A stretch of 64,000 bases of DNA from contig NZ_LLYA01000112.1 in the NCBI RefSeq assembly GCF_001440415.1, positions 248,001-312,000 of the forward strand, given 5' to 3'. Shown here one piece after another: positions 1 through 9,198 of this stretch. The position numbers and the translations under genes were made by a program. Position 1 is the first letter of the stretch. Each line of letters starts with the position of its first letter. Source of the DNA: Bradyrhizobium retamae (GTDB lineage Bacteria; Pseudomonadota; Alphaproteobacteria; Rhizobiales; Xanthobacteraceae). The notes under the pieces are model-generated. The model was given only the letters and a program-made list of their open reading frames with translations, was not told where the DNA came from and ran no database searches.

Positions 1-2765
1 TGTGGGGGACGTTGCGCAAGAACAGCGCAATCACTACCAGCATCGTCGCGCTGTTCCAGGCTCGCTTCGACCCGCGGCTCGCCGCCACCAATGCCGAGCG
101 CTCGGCGCGGGAGACGGCTCTCCTCGCCGAGATTGAGGAGCTGCTCAAATCCGTCGCCTTGTTAGACGAAGACCGCATTCTGCGCCGCTTCACCAATCTG
201 GTGCAGGCCATCGTCCGCACCAATCTGTGGCAAATTGGTCAGGACGGACATCCGCGCCCGGTGATTTCCTTCAAGTTCGACGCCCGCAAAATCGATGACC
301 TGCCGGCTCCGCGACCGCTGCACGAGATCTTTGTCTATTCGCCGCGTCTCGAAGGTATCCATCTACGTTTCGGCAGGGTCGCGCGCGGCGGCCTGCGCTG
401 GTCCGACCGGCCGCAGGATTTCCGCACCGAGATCCTCGGCCTTGTCAAGGCACAGCAGGTCAAGAACGCCGTCATCGTGCCGGTCGGAGCTAAGGGCGGC
501 TTCGTGCCCAAGCGCCTGCCGCCGCCCTCCAATCGTGAGGCCTGGATGGCGGAAGGCACCGAAGCCTATCGCATCTTCGTTCGCTCGCTGCTCGAACTTA
601 CCGACAATCTCGATGGCGATGCGATCGTGCCGCCCGACGACACTGTGCGGCACGACGAGGATGATCCGTATCTCGTCGTCGCGGCCGACAAGGGCACGGC
701 GACTTTCTCCGACACCGCCAACGCGATCTCAGTCGAGAAGGGCCATTGGCTCGGTGACGCTTTCGCCTCCGGCGGCAGCCAAGGTTATGACCATAAGAAG
801 ATGGGCATCACCGCGCGCGGTGCGTGGGAAGCAGTCAAGCGCCATTTCCGCGAGCTCGGCACCGATATCCAGACCATACCCTTCACCGTTGCAGGTGTCG
901 GCGATATGTCCGGCGACGTCTTCGGCAATGGCATGCTGCTTTCGCCGGCGACCAGGCTAGTGGCAGCCTTCGACCACCGGGACATCTTCATCGATCCCTC
1001 GCCCGACCCTGCCATCAGCCACGCCGAGCGCCTGCGCTTGTTCCACATGCCGCGGTCGAGCTGGCAGGACTACAACAAATCGCTGATCTCGCAGGGCGGC
1101 GGCGTGTTCTCGCGTTCACTCAAGGCAATTCCACTCGCACCGGAGGTGCGGGCCCTGCTTGATCTCGACAAGACGCAAGCCACGCCTTTCGAGGTGATGA
1201 CGGCGATACTGAAGGCACGGGTCGACCTGCTCTGGTTTGGCGGCATCGGCACCTACATCCGCGCGTCGATCGAAAGCGACGATCAGGTGGGCGATCGCGC
1301 CAATGATCCGATCCGTGTCACCGGCTCTAATGTCCGCGCCCGGGTGATCGGCGAAGGTGCCAATCTCGGCGCGACCCAGCGCGGCCGCATCGAAATGGCG
1401 CAGAGAGGCGTCAAACTCAACACCGATGCCATCGACAATTCGGCGGGAGTGAACACTTCCGACGTCGAGGTCAATATCAAGATTGCGCTGGCGCGTCCCG
1501 AACGCGAGGGACGCCTCAGTTCGAGTGACCGCAACAGCCTGCTTGCCGCGATGACCGACGAGGTCGGCACGCTGGTGCTTCGCAACAATTACCTTCAGTC
1601 GCTGGCGTTGTCGCTAGCCGAACGCAAGGGCGTGGCCGACAATGGCTTCCTTGCTCGCCTGATGCAAGCGCTCGAGCGGAGGGCCCTCCTCGACCGCGCC
1701 GTTGAGTTCCTGCCGGACGACGTCGCGATCGCCGCGCGCACTCAGCGCGGCCAACCCTTTACGCGGCCGGAACTCGCCGTCCTGCTCGCCTACGCCAAGC
1801 TTACACTTTACGATGATCTGCTCGTCACAAGCGTGCCGGACGACCCTTATCTCATCGGCGAATTGTCAACATATTTCCCGCACGAGATTCGAGACAAGTT
1901 TCCCGATTCCATGAAACACCATCGTCTGCGCCGGGAGATCATCTCCACCAATCTTGCCAATGCCGTAATCAATCGGGGCGGCCCGACCTGCATCGGCCGC
2001 CTCATCGATGAGACGGACGCCGACGTATCCACCATCGCCATGGCCTTCGTGGCGGTGGAGGAATCTTACGGTCTCGAGCGGCTGAACAACGCGATTGATG
2101 CGCTTGACACGGAGATCAACGGTCAAGTCCAACTCGGCCTCTACGCGGCGATTCAGGATCTCCTGCTCTCCCGCATGATCTGGTATGTGCGCAACGTTGA
2201 TTTCAAAGCCGGCCTGGACGCGGTCATCTCGCGCTTCGGCCCGGGTATCCGCCAGATCGCCGCCGGGCTCGACAACGCCCTGCCGCAGGATTTTCAGGCT
2301 GGCCGCAGCAAGCGGCGACGGGACCTGGTCGATGCCGGCGTCCCCACCGACCTCGCAAACGAACTCGCCGATCTCGACGCCTTGGTCTCCGCACCGGATA
2401 TCGTGACTGTCGCCGAGCGCACCACCCGCGCGATCGGCGACGCCGCCACGACCTTCTTCGCTGCCGAGGCCAATTTCCACCTTCATCCCATCATCGTCGC
2501 CGCGCGCAGCGTTCCGGCAAACGATCATTTCGAACGCCTTGCCATCGACCGCGCGATTGACCAGATCGCAGCAGCCGAAAGAAGATTGGCCGCGGATATG
2601 CTGACAACCGGCCAATGCGGACAGCAGGCTACCGAGATCTGGCTCGCGGCTCATCCTGAGGCGACGCGTATCCGCCGCTCCATCGAGGAGATCGCTGTCA
2701 GCGGACTGACGCTCGCCAAGCTGACTGTGACGGCGAACCTGCTGGGGGATTTGGTGAAGAGTTGA
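1..2765 (+). CDS. NAD-specific glutamate dehydrogenase, large type (C-terminal part)
   Basis: This is the 3' part of a large NAD-dependent glutamate dehydrogenase (normally about 1600 residues), which deaminates glutamate to 2-oxoglutarate and ammonium in the cytoplasm. The frame is open to the left edge, so the start lies outside the window; the TTG at 12 is internal. About 920 residues are present. They contain the GGLRWSDRPQDFRTEILGL stretch, the KNAVIVPVGAKGGF segment of the catalytic core, GGSQGYDHKKMGITARGAW and the nucleotide-side RVIGEGANLGATQRGRIE. The C-terminal helical domain looks intact and ends at TGA 2763-2765. I see no frame break. The next 200 bases hold nothing recognisable. 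Confidence 0.95.
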   Translation, partial: WGTLRKNSAITTSIVALFQARFDPRLAATNAERSARETALLAEIEELLKSVALLDEDRILRRFTNLVQAIVRTNLWQIGQDGHPRPVISFKFDARKIDDLPAPRPLHEIFVYSPRLEGIHLRFGRVARGGLRWSDRPQDFRTEILGLVKAQQVKNAVIVPVGAKGGFVPKRLPPPSNREAWMAEGTEAYRIFVRSLLELTDNLDGDAIVPPDDTVRHDEDDPYLVVAADKGTATFSDTANAISVEKGHWLGDAFASGGSQGYDHKKMGITARGAWEAVKRHFRELGTDIQTIPFTVAGVGDMSGDVFGNGMLLSPATRLVAAFDHRDIFIDPSPDPAISHAERLRLFHMPRSSWQDYNKSLISQGGGVFSRSLKAIPLAPEVRALLDLDKTQATPFEVMTAILKARVDLLWFGGIGTYIRASIESDDQVGDRANDPIRVTGSNVRARVIGEGANLGATQRGRIEMAQRGVKLNTDAIDNSAGVNTSDVEVNIKIALARPEREGRLSSSDRNSLLAAMTDEVGTLVLRNNYLQSLALSLAERKGVADNGFLARLMQALERRALLDRAVEFLPDDVAIAARTQRGQPFTRPELAVLLAYAKLTLYDDLLVTSVPDDPYLIGELSTYFPHEIRDKFPDSMKHHRLRREIISTNLANAVINRGGPTCIGRLIDETDADVSTIAMAFVAVEESYGLERLNNAIDALDTEINGQVQLGLYAAIQDLLLSRMIWYVRNVDFKAGLDAVISRFGPGIRQIAAGLDNALPQDFQAGRSKRRRDLVDAGVPTDLANELADLDALVSAPDIVTVAERTTRAIGDAATTFFAAEANFHLHPIIVAARSVPANDHFERLAIDRAIDQIAAAERRLAADMLTTGQCGQQATEIWLAAHPEATRIRRSIEEIAVSGLTLAKLTVTANLLGDLVKS

Positions 2766-2975
2766 TGGGCGCGCGGCGGCGAGACGAGAGTTGCGTGAAA
2801 GCGAACGTTCACCAACGGTTTCGGTTCAGTCACAACTTGGGTCATGCATCAGAGCCGCTGTCCTGGCGCCGCGTGGAGCGTCTCTTCCTGCGGGCGGCGC
2901 CACTTTGTCGCTACCTGGCATTTCCCGAACTGCCAATTGCTGTGTCGATAGCCGAGAACAAGGTTTCATGGAACG

Positions 2976-3170
2976 CTAGGCCGCAGCCGCCGGGCGACCG
3001 GCCTGCAGCCACGCATAAGTGTCGTCGAGTGCACGTCCGGCGCGCGCATACATCTCGCCGATCTCGGCCTTGGTGATGATCATCGGCGGGCAGAAGTTCA
3101 CGGTGTCTCCGAGCGCACGCGTGATCAGACCGTGCTTGAGGGCCCGTTCTCCGACGTAAGCGGCAACGCC
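2976..3170 (-). pseudogene. class III (omega) aminotransferase, C-terminal fragment
   Basis: About 64 codons match the C-terminus of PLP-dependent omega-amino acid:pyruvate aminotransferases (GDTVNFCPPMIITKAEIGEM, then GRALDDTYAWL), ending at TAG 2976. The N-terminal nine tenths, including the PLP lysine, are missing. Upstream sequence switches abruptly around 3170 into the remnant of a recombinase gene on the other strand, so a mobile-element insertion or deletion truncated the gene. Confidence 0.7.
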
Positions 3171-3174
3171 CCAG

Positions 3175-3336
3175 GAGCAGAACATCGATGTCCGCGTCAT
3201 CCAGGTGCTGCTCGGTCACGCCAAGCTCGACACCACGGCGCTCTATACCCGCGTCGCCACCAAGACGATCAGCGAGGTCATGAGCCCGCTGGAGCACATC
3301 GCGCTCAAGCTCAAGGAGGTCCGGCCGCCCGGCTGA
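3175..3336 (+). pseudogene. tyrosine recombinase, C-terminal fragment (IS91-unit partner)
   Basis: The in-frame segment encodes the last about 53 residues of a phage-integrase-family recombinase. It includes VRVIQVLLGHAKLDTTALYT, which holds the catalytic LLGH histidine and the active-site Tyr. It stops at TGA 3334-3336, 10 bases before the IS91-type transposase start. A recombinase gene just upstream of the transposase is typical of one IS91 subgroup. The N-terminal catalytic Arg region is gone, cut at the junction with the aminotransferase fragment. Confidence 0.75.
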
Positions 3337-3539
3337 CGCGGCGCGCATGTCGCGCCCGGCTCTGGGGGTTGCGGAGATCTTCCGCGACCGTGGCCCGGCA
3401 TGGCGTCAGGCCCATGCCGGCCGTGTCAGCCCCGAGCAATTGAAGGTGATGTCGGCGATCGAGCGCTGCCGCACGGCAGCCCTCGGCGGCCATGTCGCGC
3501 GCTGCGAGGACTGCGCCTATACAACGATCGCCTACAACT

Positions 3540-3576
3540 CCTGCCTTATGGGCAAAGCCGGTAATGGGGAGCTGGC
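3540..3576. repeat. RIT left terminal inverted repeat
   Basis: These 37 bases, beginning CCTGCCTTATGGGCAAAGCC, are the exact reverse complement of 6864-6900. A second, shorter inverted pair lies inside: CTCTCCATTAC near 3620 against GTAATGGAGAG near 6806. Such nested ends fit recombinase binding sites. Confidence 0.9.
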
Positions 3577-3625
3577 GGCAACTTGATCGCGCTCCTGCAC
3601 TAATCACCGCCAACCCCGCTCTCCA

Positions 3626-4615
3626 TTACGAGGTACGCCTGAGAAGTTCGATCAGCTTGTCGGTGGGCTGGAAGACGCCGCGCCGCAGGTGGGGCGGCAC
3701 GATCGCCTCCATCGCATCGAGCTTCTCGGTCGGATCGCCGCGCGTGTAGACCTCGGTGGTCGTCAGCGTAGCGTGGCCCAGCCATAGCGACACCTTCCGG
3801 ATGTCCCCGGTCGCTTGCAGGACGACCATCGCGCAGGTGTGCCTGAGCACATGGGGCGAGACGCGTTTCCTGGCGAGACCGGACTGCTTGCGAGCCGCAG
3901 TCGCGGCGTGCTGCCTGAGCAGATAGGCAAAGCCCCATCGGCTCAGCGGCTCACCGCGGGCGTTGACGAACACCTCGGGTGTCGCGACCTGCCCGCGGAT
4001 GGCCAGCCAGGCACGCAGTGCAGCGGCCGCCGGCTTCCACAACGGCAGCGTCCGCTCCCGGCGTCCCTTGCCGAGCACGCGGATGCTCATCGAAGGCAGG
4101 TCGATGTCATCGACCTTGAGGCCCGTCAGCTCGGAGACGCGCAGCCCTGCGCAGACGGCCACGTGCAGCATTGCGCGATCGCGGATGCCATCGCGTGTCG
4201 CCGGATCGGGAGCGTCGAGCACGGCTTGGAGCTCTTCGCGCAGAAGGTAGGGCACCAGGCGCGTGTCAGTTTTCTTGAACGGGATCGCCAGTACACGGCG
4301 GATCTGCTCGAGCGCTGCCGGCTGTCGGTACTCGAGGAAGCGAAAGAACGACTTGATCGCCGCCAGGCGAACGTTGCGCGTCACGGCCGCGTTTTTGCGC
4401 TCGTCCTCAAGATGCTCGAGGAAGGCGCTGACGAGCCCAGCATCGATCTGCTCGAGCGTCAGCGCCGATGGTTTGACCTTGAGCCGGTCGGCGGCGAACA
4501 CGAACAGCAGCTGGAAGCTCGAGGCATAGGAGTCCCTCGTGTGCCGGCTGGCGCCCCGCTGGCAAGCGAGTGTGTCGCGCAGGAACGTCTCGATGAGGGG
4601 AGCGATCGGCGTCAT
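3626..4615 (-). CDS. tyrosine recombinase, third gene of the RIT trio
   Basis: A 329-residue recombinase starting at ATG 4615 (MTPIAPLIETFLRDTLACQ), four bases inside the end of the second gene. Catalytic residues are visible: Arg in CAGLRVSELTGL, SPHVLRHTCAMVVLQ (HxxR), WLGHATLTTTEVY with Tyr nucleophile. The family resembles XerD-like integrases. It ends 80 bases from the left terminal repeat. Confidence 0.9.
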   Translation of the reverse strand: MTPIAPLIETFLRDTLACQRGASRHTRDSYASSFQLLFVFAADRLKVKPSALTLEQIDAGLVSAFLEHLEDERKNAAVTRNVRLAAIKSFFRFLEYRQPAALEQIRRVLAIPFKKTDTRLVPYLLREELQAVLDAPDPATRDGIRDRAMLHVAVCAGLRVSELTGLKVDDIDLPSMSIRVLGKGRRERTLPLWKPAAAALRAWLAIRGQVATPEVFVNARGEPLSRWGFAYLLRQHAATAARKQSGLARKRVSPHVLRHTCAMVVLQATGDIRKVSLWLGHATLTTTEVYTRGDPTEKLDAMEAIVPPHLRRGVFQPTDKLIELLRRTS

Positions 4616-5517
4616 GATGACCTCCCTTCGGACATAAACGCTTCGCCGGCCGTGGCGACATCGCGCAAGAGGTCGGGCGTGGCCTCGAGGTACCAGTAGG
4701 TCGCGTAGATGTTGACGTGACCCATGTAGGTCGCGAGTGCCGCCATGTGTGCCCCGCACCGGCCTCGGCCGGTAGGGCTGCCTTGCAGCGCGCGCACCGC
4801 AAACGTGTGCCGCAGATCGTGCAGGCGAGGACGGCGAGCCGACGTCGATCTGATGCCAGCCTTGTCGACCAGCCTGTCGAAGGTCTCCTTGACGGCAATG
4901 TAGCGTAGCGGCCGATTGCGCTTGTCGATGAACACCGGATCATCGTCTGAGCCGGGCCCGCGACGTGCCAGGTATCGCTGCAAGCCGGCGGCCGCCGTGT
5001 CGTGCAGCGGCACCAGTCGCGTCTTGCGGAACTTGGTCTCGCGGATCAGCAGACCGTCGCGGGTCACGTCCGCGATCGTCAGCTTCAGGGCTTCGGAGAT
5101 CCTGAGCCCAGTGGATGAGAGCAGCGCGATCAAGGTCGCTTGCGTGTGCGGGCGCAAGCCGCGCATTGGCCGAAGCCGCAGCGCAGCTTCGACCAGCCGA
5201 CTGATCTCGTCTGTCGTGTAGATGTGCGGCGTGCGACGCTTCTTACGGGCGCCGAAGTGATTTGCCGGCGGCAGCTCGTGCCCGACGTCCTCCACCCGGA
5301 CATGGCGTACGAAGCGACAGACGGCTCTGAGCCGTGCATCGCGTTGCGCGACGGATGGTCCGAGCGCGGCCCAGTCGATCGCTGTTTTTGTTTCGACGTA
5401 CGTTTGTCCGCGCTCGGCCGCGAAGGCGGCAAAGCTCTTCAGCAGGTACTCCGCGGTCGACATCGCGAAGCCCGTGGTGCGGCGGAGCGCGAGATAGGTC
5501 TCGATGGCGTCGAGCAT
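4612..5517 (-). CDS. tyrosine recombinase, second gene of the RIT trio
   Basis: The start is taken at ATG 5517 (MLDAIETYLALRRTTGF) because it overlaps the previous stop as ATGA; the frame is open further upstream, but that sequence is antisense-like. The 301-residue protein has the N-terminal core-binding fold and a catalytic domain with Arg in STGLRISEALKL, RLHDLRHTFAVRAL (HxxR), MGH and a final Tyr in NIYATYWYL. Its stop again overlaps the third gene by ATGA. Confidence 0.9.
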   Translation of the reverse strand: MLDAIETYLALRRTTGFAMSTAEYLLKSFAAFAAERGQTYVETKTAIDWAALGPSVAQRDARLRAVCRFVRHVRVEDVGHELPPANHFGARKKRRTPHIYTTDEISRLVEAALRLRPMRGLRPHTQATLIALLSSTGLRISEALKLTIADVTRDGLLIRETKFRKTRLVPLHDTAAAGLQRYLARRGPGSDDDPVFIDKRNRPLRYIAVKETFDRLVDKAGIRSTSARRPRLHDLRHTFAVRALQGSPTGRGRCGAHMAALATYMGHVNIYATYWYLEATPDLLRDVATAGEAFMSEGRSS

Positions 5518-6749
5518 CAGAGCGCCTCCGGCCAGGGCTGAGCAACCTGCTTCAGCAGCGCGACGTCGGCCTTTGCGTAATAGGCCGTCGTGTCGATGCC
5601 GCGATGCCGAAGGACGAGGCCGATCTTGTCGAGCGGCACGCCGTGGCGCAGCATCTCGGTCGCCGCGGTGTGCCGCAGAGCGTGGGCCCCTTTGACCGGC
5701 GGCACGATGTCGGCCCGCTTCATGATACGCTTCACCACCGACGAGATGCCGTCGCCTCGTCGGAATGGCCGGCACGGCGCGATCGTGCGCAGGAACAAGA
5801 CATCGTTCCGGCGGGTAGACGGCCGGCATTCGAGGTAGGCGGCGATCGCATCCCCGACGTCTTGCGGTAGCGGCAGCCGGACCTCGTAGCGCGACTTGCC
5901 GCAGACCCGCAGCGATCCCGTTTGCCACTCGATATCGGTGAGACGCAGTTGCGCCACGTCACCGGCCCGCAGGCCGAGGCGCACCAACAAAAGTACGATC
6001 GCACGATCACGCCGGCGCGCACCGGCATCGCCGTCACAGGCAGCGATCAGCCGGTCGACCTGCTCGGTCGATAGATACCGGGGCATGTCGGCAAGCTGCC
6101 AATGAGCGTAGGCCGGAACGGCGCCCTCGAGACCTGCCTGACAACGGCCTGCGACTGCGAGATACCGCAGGAAAGCCCGCAGGCTCGTCGTAATCTTCTC
6201 GATCGTGCCACTCCCGCTATTGCTCGCCCGCTCCAGGAAGTAACTGCGGACATCGTTCGGCCTCCAGCCGGCCGGGTCAGATCGAAGCTCCATCATCAGG
6301 CCCGCGGCGTCGCGGGCGTAGAGCCTGACGGTGGCATCGGATGCGCCGCGATGCTTGCGCAGCCACGTCTTGAAGTCCGCGACCAGCTGCGGCTCGGCGG
6401 GTGCTGCCCCCACGGCCGCGGACCGGCAAAGGCCGAGCTCGACGAGGTGCCGACGAAAGAGCCTGGCACCGTAGATGGTGTGGTGGTTGCGCCGGCCGCC
6501 TTTGGCGCGTGGACACCGGCAAGTGCGCAGGTGCTCGCCGAACGCGGCGAGATCAACGTCCGTCAGGCCCGCGCCTTGCTCGGCCATGACATGGCCGATG
6601 TGAGCCGCCGCTCGCAAATAGCGTACCGCTGTCTCGGGGCCATAGCCCTGCTGCTCCAGCGCCGCTGCAAACCCGTCAAGGTAAGGCCCGCTCGGCCCAC
6701 TGCGCAGATGCCCCAGCATCTTCGCTGCCGAGAAGTACGTCTCCAACAT
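5517..6749 (-). CDS. tyrosine recombinase, first gene of the RIT trio
   Basis: A 410-residue phage-integrase-family recombinase and the first gene in the transcript. It has an N-terminal SAM-like DNA-binding region (about 20-200) and a C-terminal catalytic domain with Arg in LLVRLGLRAGDVAQL, the HALRHTAATEMLRHG box (HxxR), VLRHRGI and the nucleophile Tyr in TTAYYAK. The TGA stop overlaps the ATG of the next gene (ATGA), implying translational coupling. The function in transposition is inferred from RIT elements generally; the division of labour between the three enzymes is unknown. Confidence 0.9.
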   Translation of the reverse strand: MLETYFSAAKMLGHLRSGPSGPYLDGFAAALEQQGYGPETAVRYLRAAAHIGHVMAEQGAGLTDVDLAAFGEHLRTCRCPRAKGGRRNHHTIYGARLFRRHLVELGLCRSAAVGAAPAEPQLVADFKTWLRKHRGASDATVRLYARDAAGLMMELRSDPAGWRPNDVRSYFLERASNSGSGTIEKITTSLRAFLRYLAVAGRCQAGLEGAVPAYAHWQLADMPRYLSTEQVDRLIAACDGDAGARRRDRAIVLLLVRLGLRAGDVAQLRLTDIEWQTGSLRVCGKSRYEVRLPLPQDVGDAIAAYLECRPSTRRNDVLFLRTIAPCRPFRRGDGISSVVKRIMKRADIVPPVKGAHALRHTAATEMLRHGVPLDKIGLVLRHRGIDTTAYYAKADVALLKQVAQPWPEAL

Positions 6750-6863
6750 GTCCGTCTCCGTATGTGACCGGCCATCAGTGGCCGACCCAACGGGGCCGCA
6801 CGGGCGACTTGTAATGGAGAGCTCGAGAGCGGCAATACACAGGAAAATACGGTGATCGCGATT

Positions 6864-6924
6864 GCCAGCTCCCCATTACCGGCTTTGCCCATAAGGCAGG
6901 TAATGGGCGACGCCCATTACCTGC
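6864..6924. repeat. RIT right terminal repeat with extra palindrome
   Basis: 6864-6900 is the inverted copy of the left end. It runs directly into a perfect 29-base palindrome (6896-6924) with arms GCAGGTAATGGGCG and CGCCCATTACCTGC around a single A. The left end lacks this extension, so the two ends are not equivalent. Confidence 0.85.
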
Positions 6925-7360
6925 CGCAACCCCCACTGCCCGAAGTGCCAGGGTGCCGCGGCAAAGGACTGGCTGGCTGCGCGTGAGGCCGATCTGTTGC
7001 CGGTGCCGATCCCAAGCACCTCGGCGGCGCCCGGGTCGGCGTGACTTCCGTCCTGCACACCTGGGGCTCGGCACTGACCCATCACCCACACGTCCACATG
7101 ATCGTGCCGGGCGGCGGCATCTCGCTCGACGGCAAAGGCTGGATATCTTGCCGGCCTGGCTTCTTCCTCCCCGTCGCCGACGATGGTCGAACCGGCATCG
7201 GCAAGCCTCTCGAGCGCGAACGCGTAATCGTCCCACTCTTCACCGATGCAATCATTGTGGGACGCGAACGCGTGTCGGTGCCGACAGGCGGGCGGCCTCG
7301 GGTCGAGCTAGCCTGCGTTCCGCCGTCTGAAGCAGCACCCGAAGAATGCAGGCCGTGAGA

Positions 7361-7389
7361 AGAGCGACCAGCGGATTGCTGGTCGCTCT
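7361..7389. repeat. hairpin at the distal end of the IS91 remnant
   Basis: AGAGCGACCAGC and its complement GCTGGTCGCTCT are separated by 5 bases. It lies 170 bases beyond the last recognisable transposase residue. IS91-family elements end in hairpin-bearing sequences, so this could be the old end of the IS. It could also serve as a terminator, but there is no T-run. Confidence 0.5.
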
Positions 7390-7441
7390 CCTCCGACGAG
7401 GCTTCATGAGGTGGCGCTGATCATTGAGATCGCCGCACGCA

Positions 7442-8348
7442 TCAGCCCCATTTCATTTCGCCTTTGGCGACCTTGGAGCCGATATCGAGGGCGACGCCCA
7501 TCCCGAGATTGGGAAACCGCGCTTCCATCGCAGCTTTCAGCGCCGCGCTGTCCTTGGCCTTGGCCAATTCCACTTCGAATGCGACCAGATAGGCCTTGGT
7601 GTGCTGAACGCCTGAAGGATCGGTTGTCGCATCAGGCTTCATATTGCCGGCCACCACAACGGCCGGCTTGCGGGCGGCAATCTTGTCGAGGTTTGCGATC
7701 CAGGCAGCGCGAAAGCTGTCGGCGTGTCGGCGGTCCAGACGTGGACACCGGAGAAGATCATGACGCCGCCGAAAACAGCCTTGAGCGATGGCACCCAAAG
7801 ATAGCGACGGTGGGCCAGGCCTTCCGCGGCGATGATTTCGATGGTCTCGCCGTCGACCGTCAGAGATGGACCGTCAAATGCCTGTGGCAGAATGACATCG
7901 GAGAGGGTCTGCGGGCCGTTCTCCTTGAGCTGCGGTCCCCATACGGCAAGCTTCTTCTCGACATTGCCTTTGATCGCTTCGAGCGTCGCCGCGGCGGCGA
8001 TCACCTTCACACTCGGAAGGGCGTCGCGGACTGGCTTCAGACTGAAGTAGTAATCCGGATCCGACTGGCTGATGTAGATCGCAGTAAGCTTCTTGCCGGT
8101 CGCCTTGATCGCGTCGGCCAACGCGCGGCCATCTGGATAATTGAAGCCGCCGTCGATCAGAAGGGCTTCGGTCGGGCCGGATAATAGCACCGGGGCGCGG
8201 AAGAATCCGTTGGGACCCGCTGGAAAATGCTTCCAGCTCAATTTGGATTCGGCGGCATGGCCGAACTCCGCTGAGGCAAAGACGGCTGTTGCGCCGGCCG
8301 CAGGGTTTTCATCACGATATCTCTCCGGGTGTACATCTGGATCTCCAT
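7442..8348 (-). pseudogene. metallo-beta-lactamase-fold hydrolase, frameshifted twice
   Basis: The best reading is a Tat- or Sec-exported MBL-fold protein of about 300 residues starting near 8348 or 8336 (MYTRRDIVMKTL). It then shifts frame near 8300 into AGATAVFASAEFGHAAESKL and continues in one frame to GVHVWTADT. It shifts again near 7730 into SFRAAWIANLDKIAARKPAV and ends at TAA or TGA 7442. The usual THxHxDH metal motif reads SQSDPDYYFS, as in a divergent group of this fold, so metal binding is doubtful. Both breaks look like single-base indels: real decay or sequencing error. Confidence 0.7.
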
Positions 8349-8445
8349 TGGTTTTTGCGAAACGATCGAACGTTGCCGGGAGGCAAGTGAAGTATTCCGG
8401 CAATCTCTACGTGAAAACGGCGGAGCCTTGAGCCGATTGGCGGGA

Positions 8446-9078
8446 TCAGGCGGCCTGCAGCTGTGAAACGAAAAGGTCCAAGCGACCGAACAGGAGGTTG
8501 CCGCGCAGCAGATGGCGTTCGGTGCCATCGCCCACGAGCAAGGCCGGAACGCCGGAAATGCCGAACCGCTGCATCTCGGACCGTGCTGCCTCGATTTGCC
8601 GGCGATAGGCCTGCGTCAGTTCATCGTCCAGCGTTCGCACGCGTTCAGCCGCGGCAGGTAGGCCGATCGACCGAAGGATGTCGCCGACCTCGGGCAGACT
8701 GCCAATGTCCCGTCCATCCACATAGCGGGCACGCTGGATCGCCTTGAGAGCTTCGAACTCCCTGGTGGGCTCGGTGACGCGCACGGCGACCAGGCCGAGG
8801 GTTGCCGGCGCCGAGTCGAACATGCAGCCGGTCTTGCCCAGGACCCGGGAACGGTAGACTTCGGAAAAAGGCTGGCCCGTCAGGCGCGCAATCCGCTCGT
8901 CGTTCTGCCAAGCATAGGCCGCGAATTGCGCATCCATCGAGCGCGCCCCCTCGCCCGCGAACAGACCGGTCGGCGCAAATTCAAGCGTTACATCGTCCCG
9001 CCGGGCGAGTTTCTCCAGCGCAGGTCCCGCGTCATTGCACCAGCCGCAAAGCGGATCGACTAGATAGGTCACGCGCAT
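8446..9078 (-). CDS. DsbA-family (FrnE-like) thioredoxin-fold protein
   Basis: A 210-residue protein with a CGWC redox pair at residues 11-14 right after the first strand, then the helical insertion typical of DsbA/FrnE, and the cis-Pro loop GISGVPALLVGDG near residue 175. There is no signal peptide, so it probably acts in the cytoplasm as a disulfide oxidoreductase or isomerase. It is divergent from the LysR regulator at 9199, sharing a 120-bp promoter region, which suggests control by that regulator. Confidence 0.85.
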   Translation of the reverse strand: MRVTYLVDPLCGWCNDAGPALEKLARRDDVTLEFAPTGLFAGEGARSMDAQFAAYAWQNDERIARLTGQPFSEVYRSRVLGKTGCMFDSAPATLGLVAVRVTEPTREFEALKAIQRARYVDGRDIGSLPEVGDILRSIGLPAAAERVRTLDDELTQAYRRQIEAARSEMQRFGISGVPALLVGDGTERHLLRGNLLFGRLDLFVSQLQAA

Positions 9079-9198
9079 GAGCAGTCTCGCCTTCGATTTC
9101 GTTGACGGCGAGATAAGCGAGTTCTATTCATCGATAAATAGCATGTAATAGTACATACTGTATGCTAATAACTTACAATACGCTTCCGGAGGCAAGGC
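9079..9198. promoter_or_regulatory. divergent promoter region dsbA-like / lysR
   Basis: This AT-rich 120-bp gap between divergent genes contains TAGCAT (9139-9144) and ATGCTA (9162-9167) as an inverted pair around a 17-base spacer. It also holds AT-rich half sites of the sort LysR-type regulators bind. A good ribosome site, GGAGG (9188-9192), precedes the lysR ATG. Operator assignment is inference. Confidence 0.5.

Larger units (their letters stand above)
3545..6919 (-). mobile_element. RIT element: three overlapping tyrosine recombinases between inverted ends
   Basis: A 3.4-kb unit inserted in the zinc-finger region of an IS91-type transposase gene. It carries three tyrosine-recombinase genes in the same direction, joined by two ATGA start-stop overlaps, the hallmark of recombinase-in-trio (RIT) elements. 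The ends are near-perfect 37-bp inverted repeats (3540-3576 and 6864-6900). Both flanks carry CCTGC (3540-3544 and 6920-6924), which could be a 5-bp target duplication. Removing 3545-6924 restores the host reading frame across the Cys motif. No cargo gene is present. Confidence 0.88.
3347..7190 (+). pseudogene. IS91-family transposase, interrupted and internally deleted
   Basis: The N-terminal part (3347-3544) starts at ATG and reads into the zinc-binding domain (HVARCEDCAYTTIAYNSC). The reading then jumps to 6925, where it resumes as RNPHCPKCQGAAAKDWLAAR, exactly completing the Cys-rich motif. The intervening 3.4 kb is the three-recombinase element. After LLPVP the sequence shifts frame and skips most of the catalytic domain to GVTSVLHTWGSALTHHPHVH, which carries the HxH motif of HUH/Y2 transposases. 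It degenerates near 7190 after GWISCRPGFFLPV. The transposase is therefore dead twice over: by insertion and by internal deletion. This is read directly from the sequence; family assignment is from motif memory. Confidence 0.85.
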
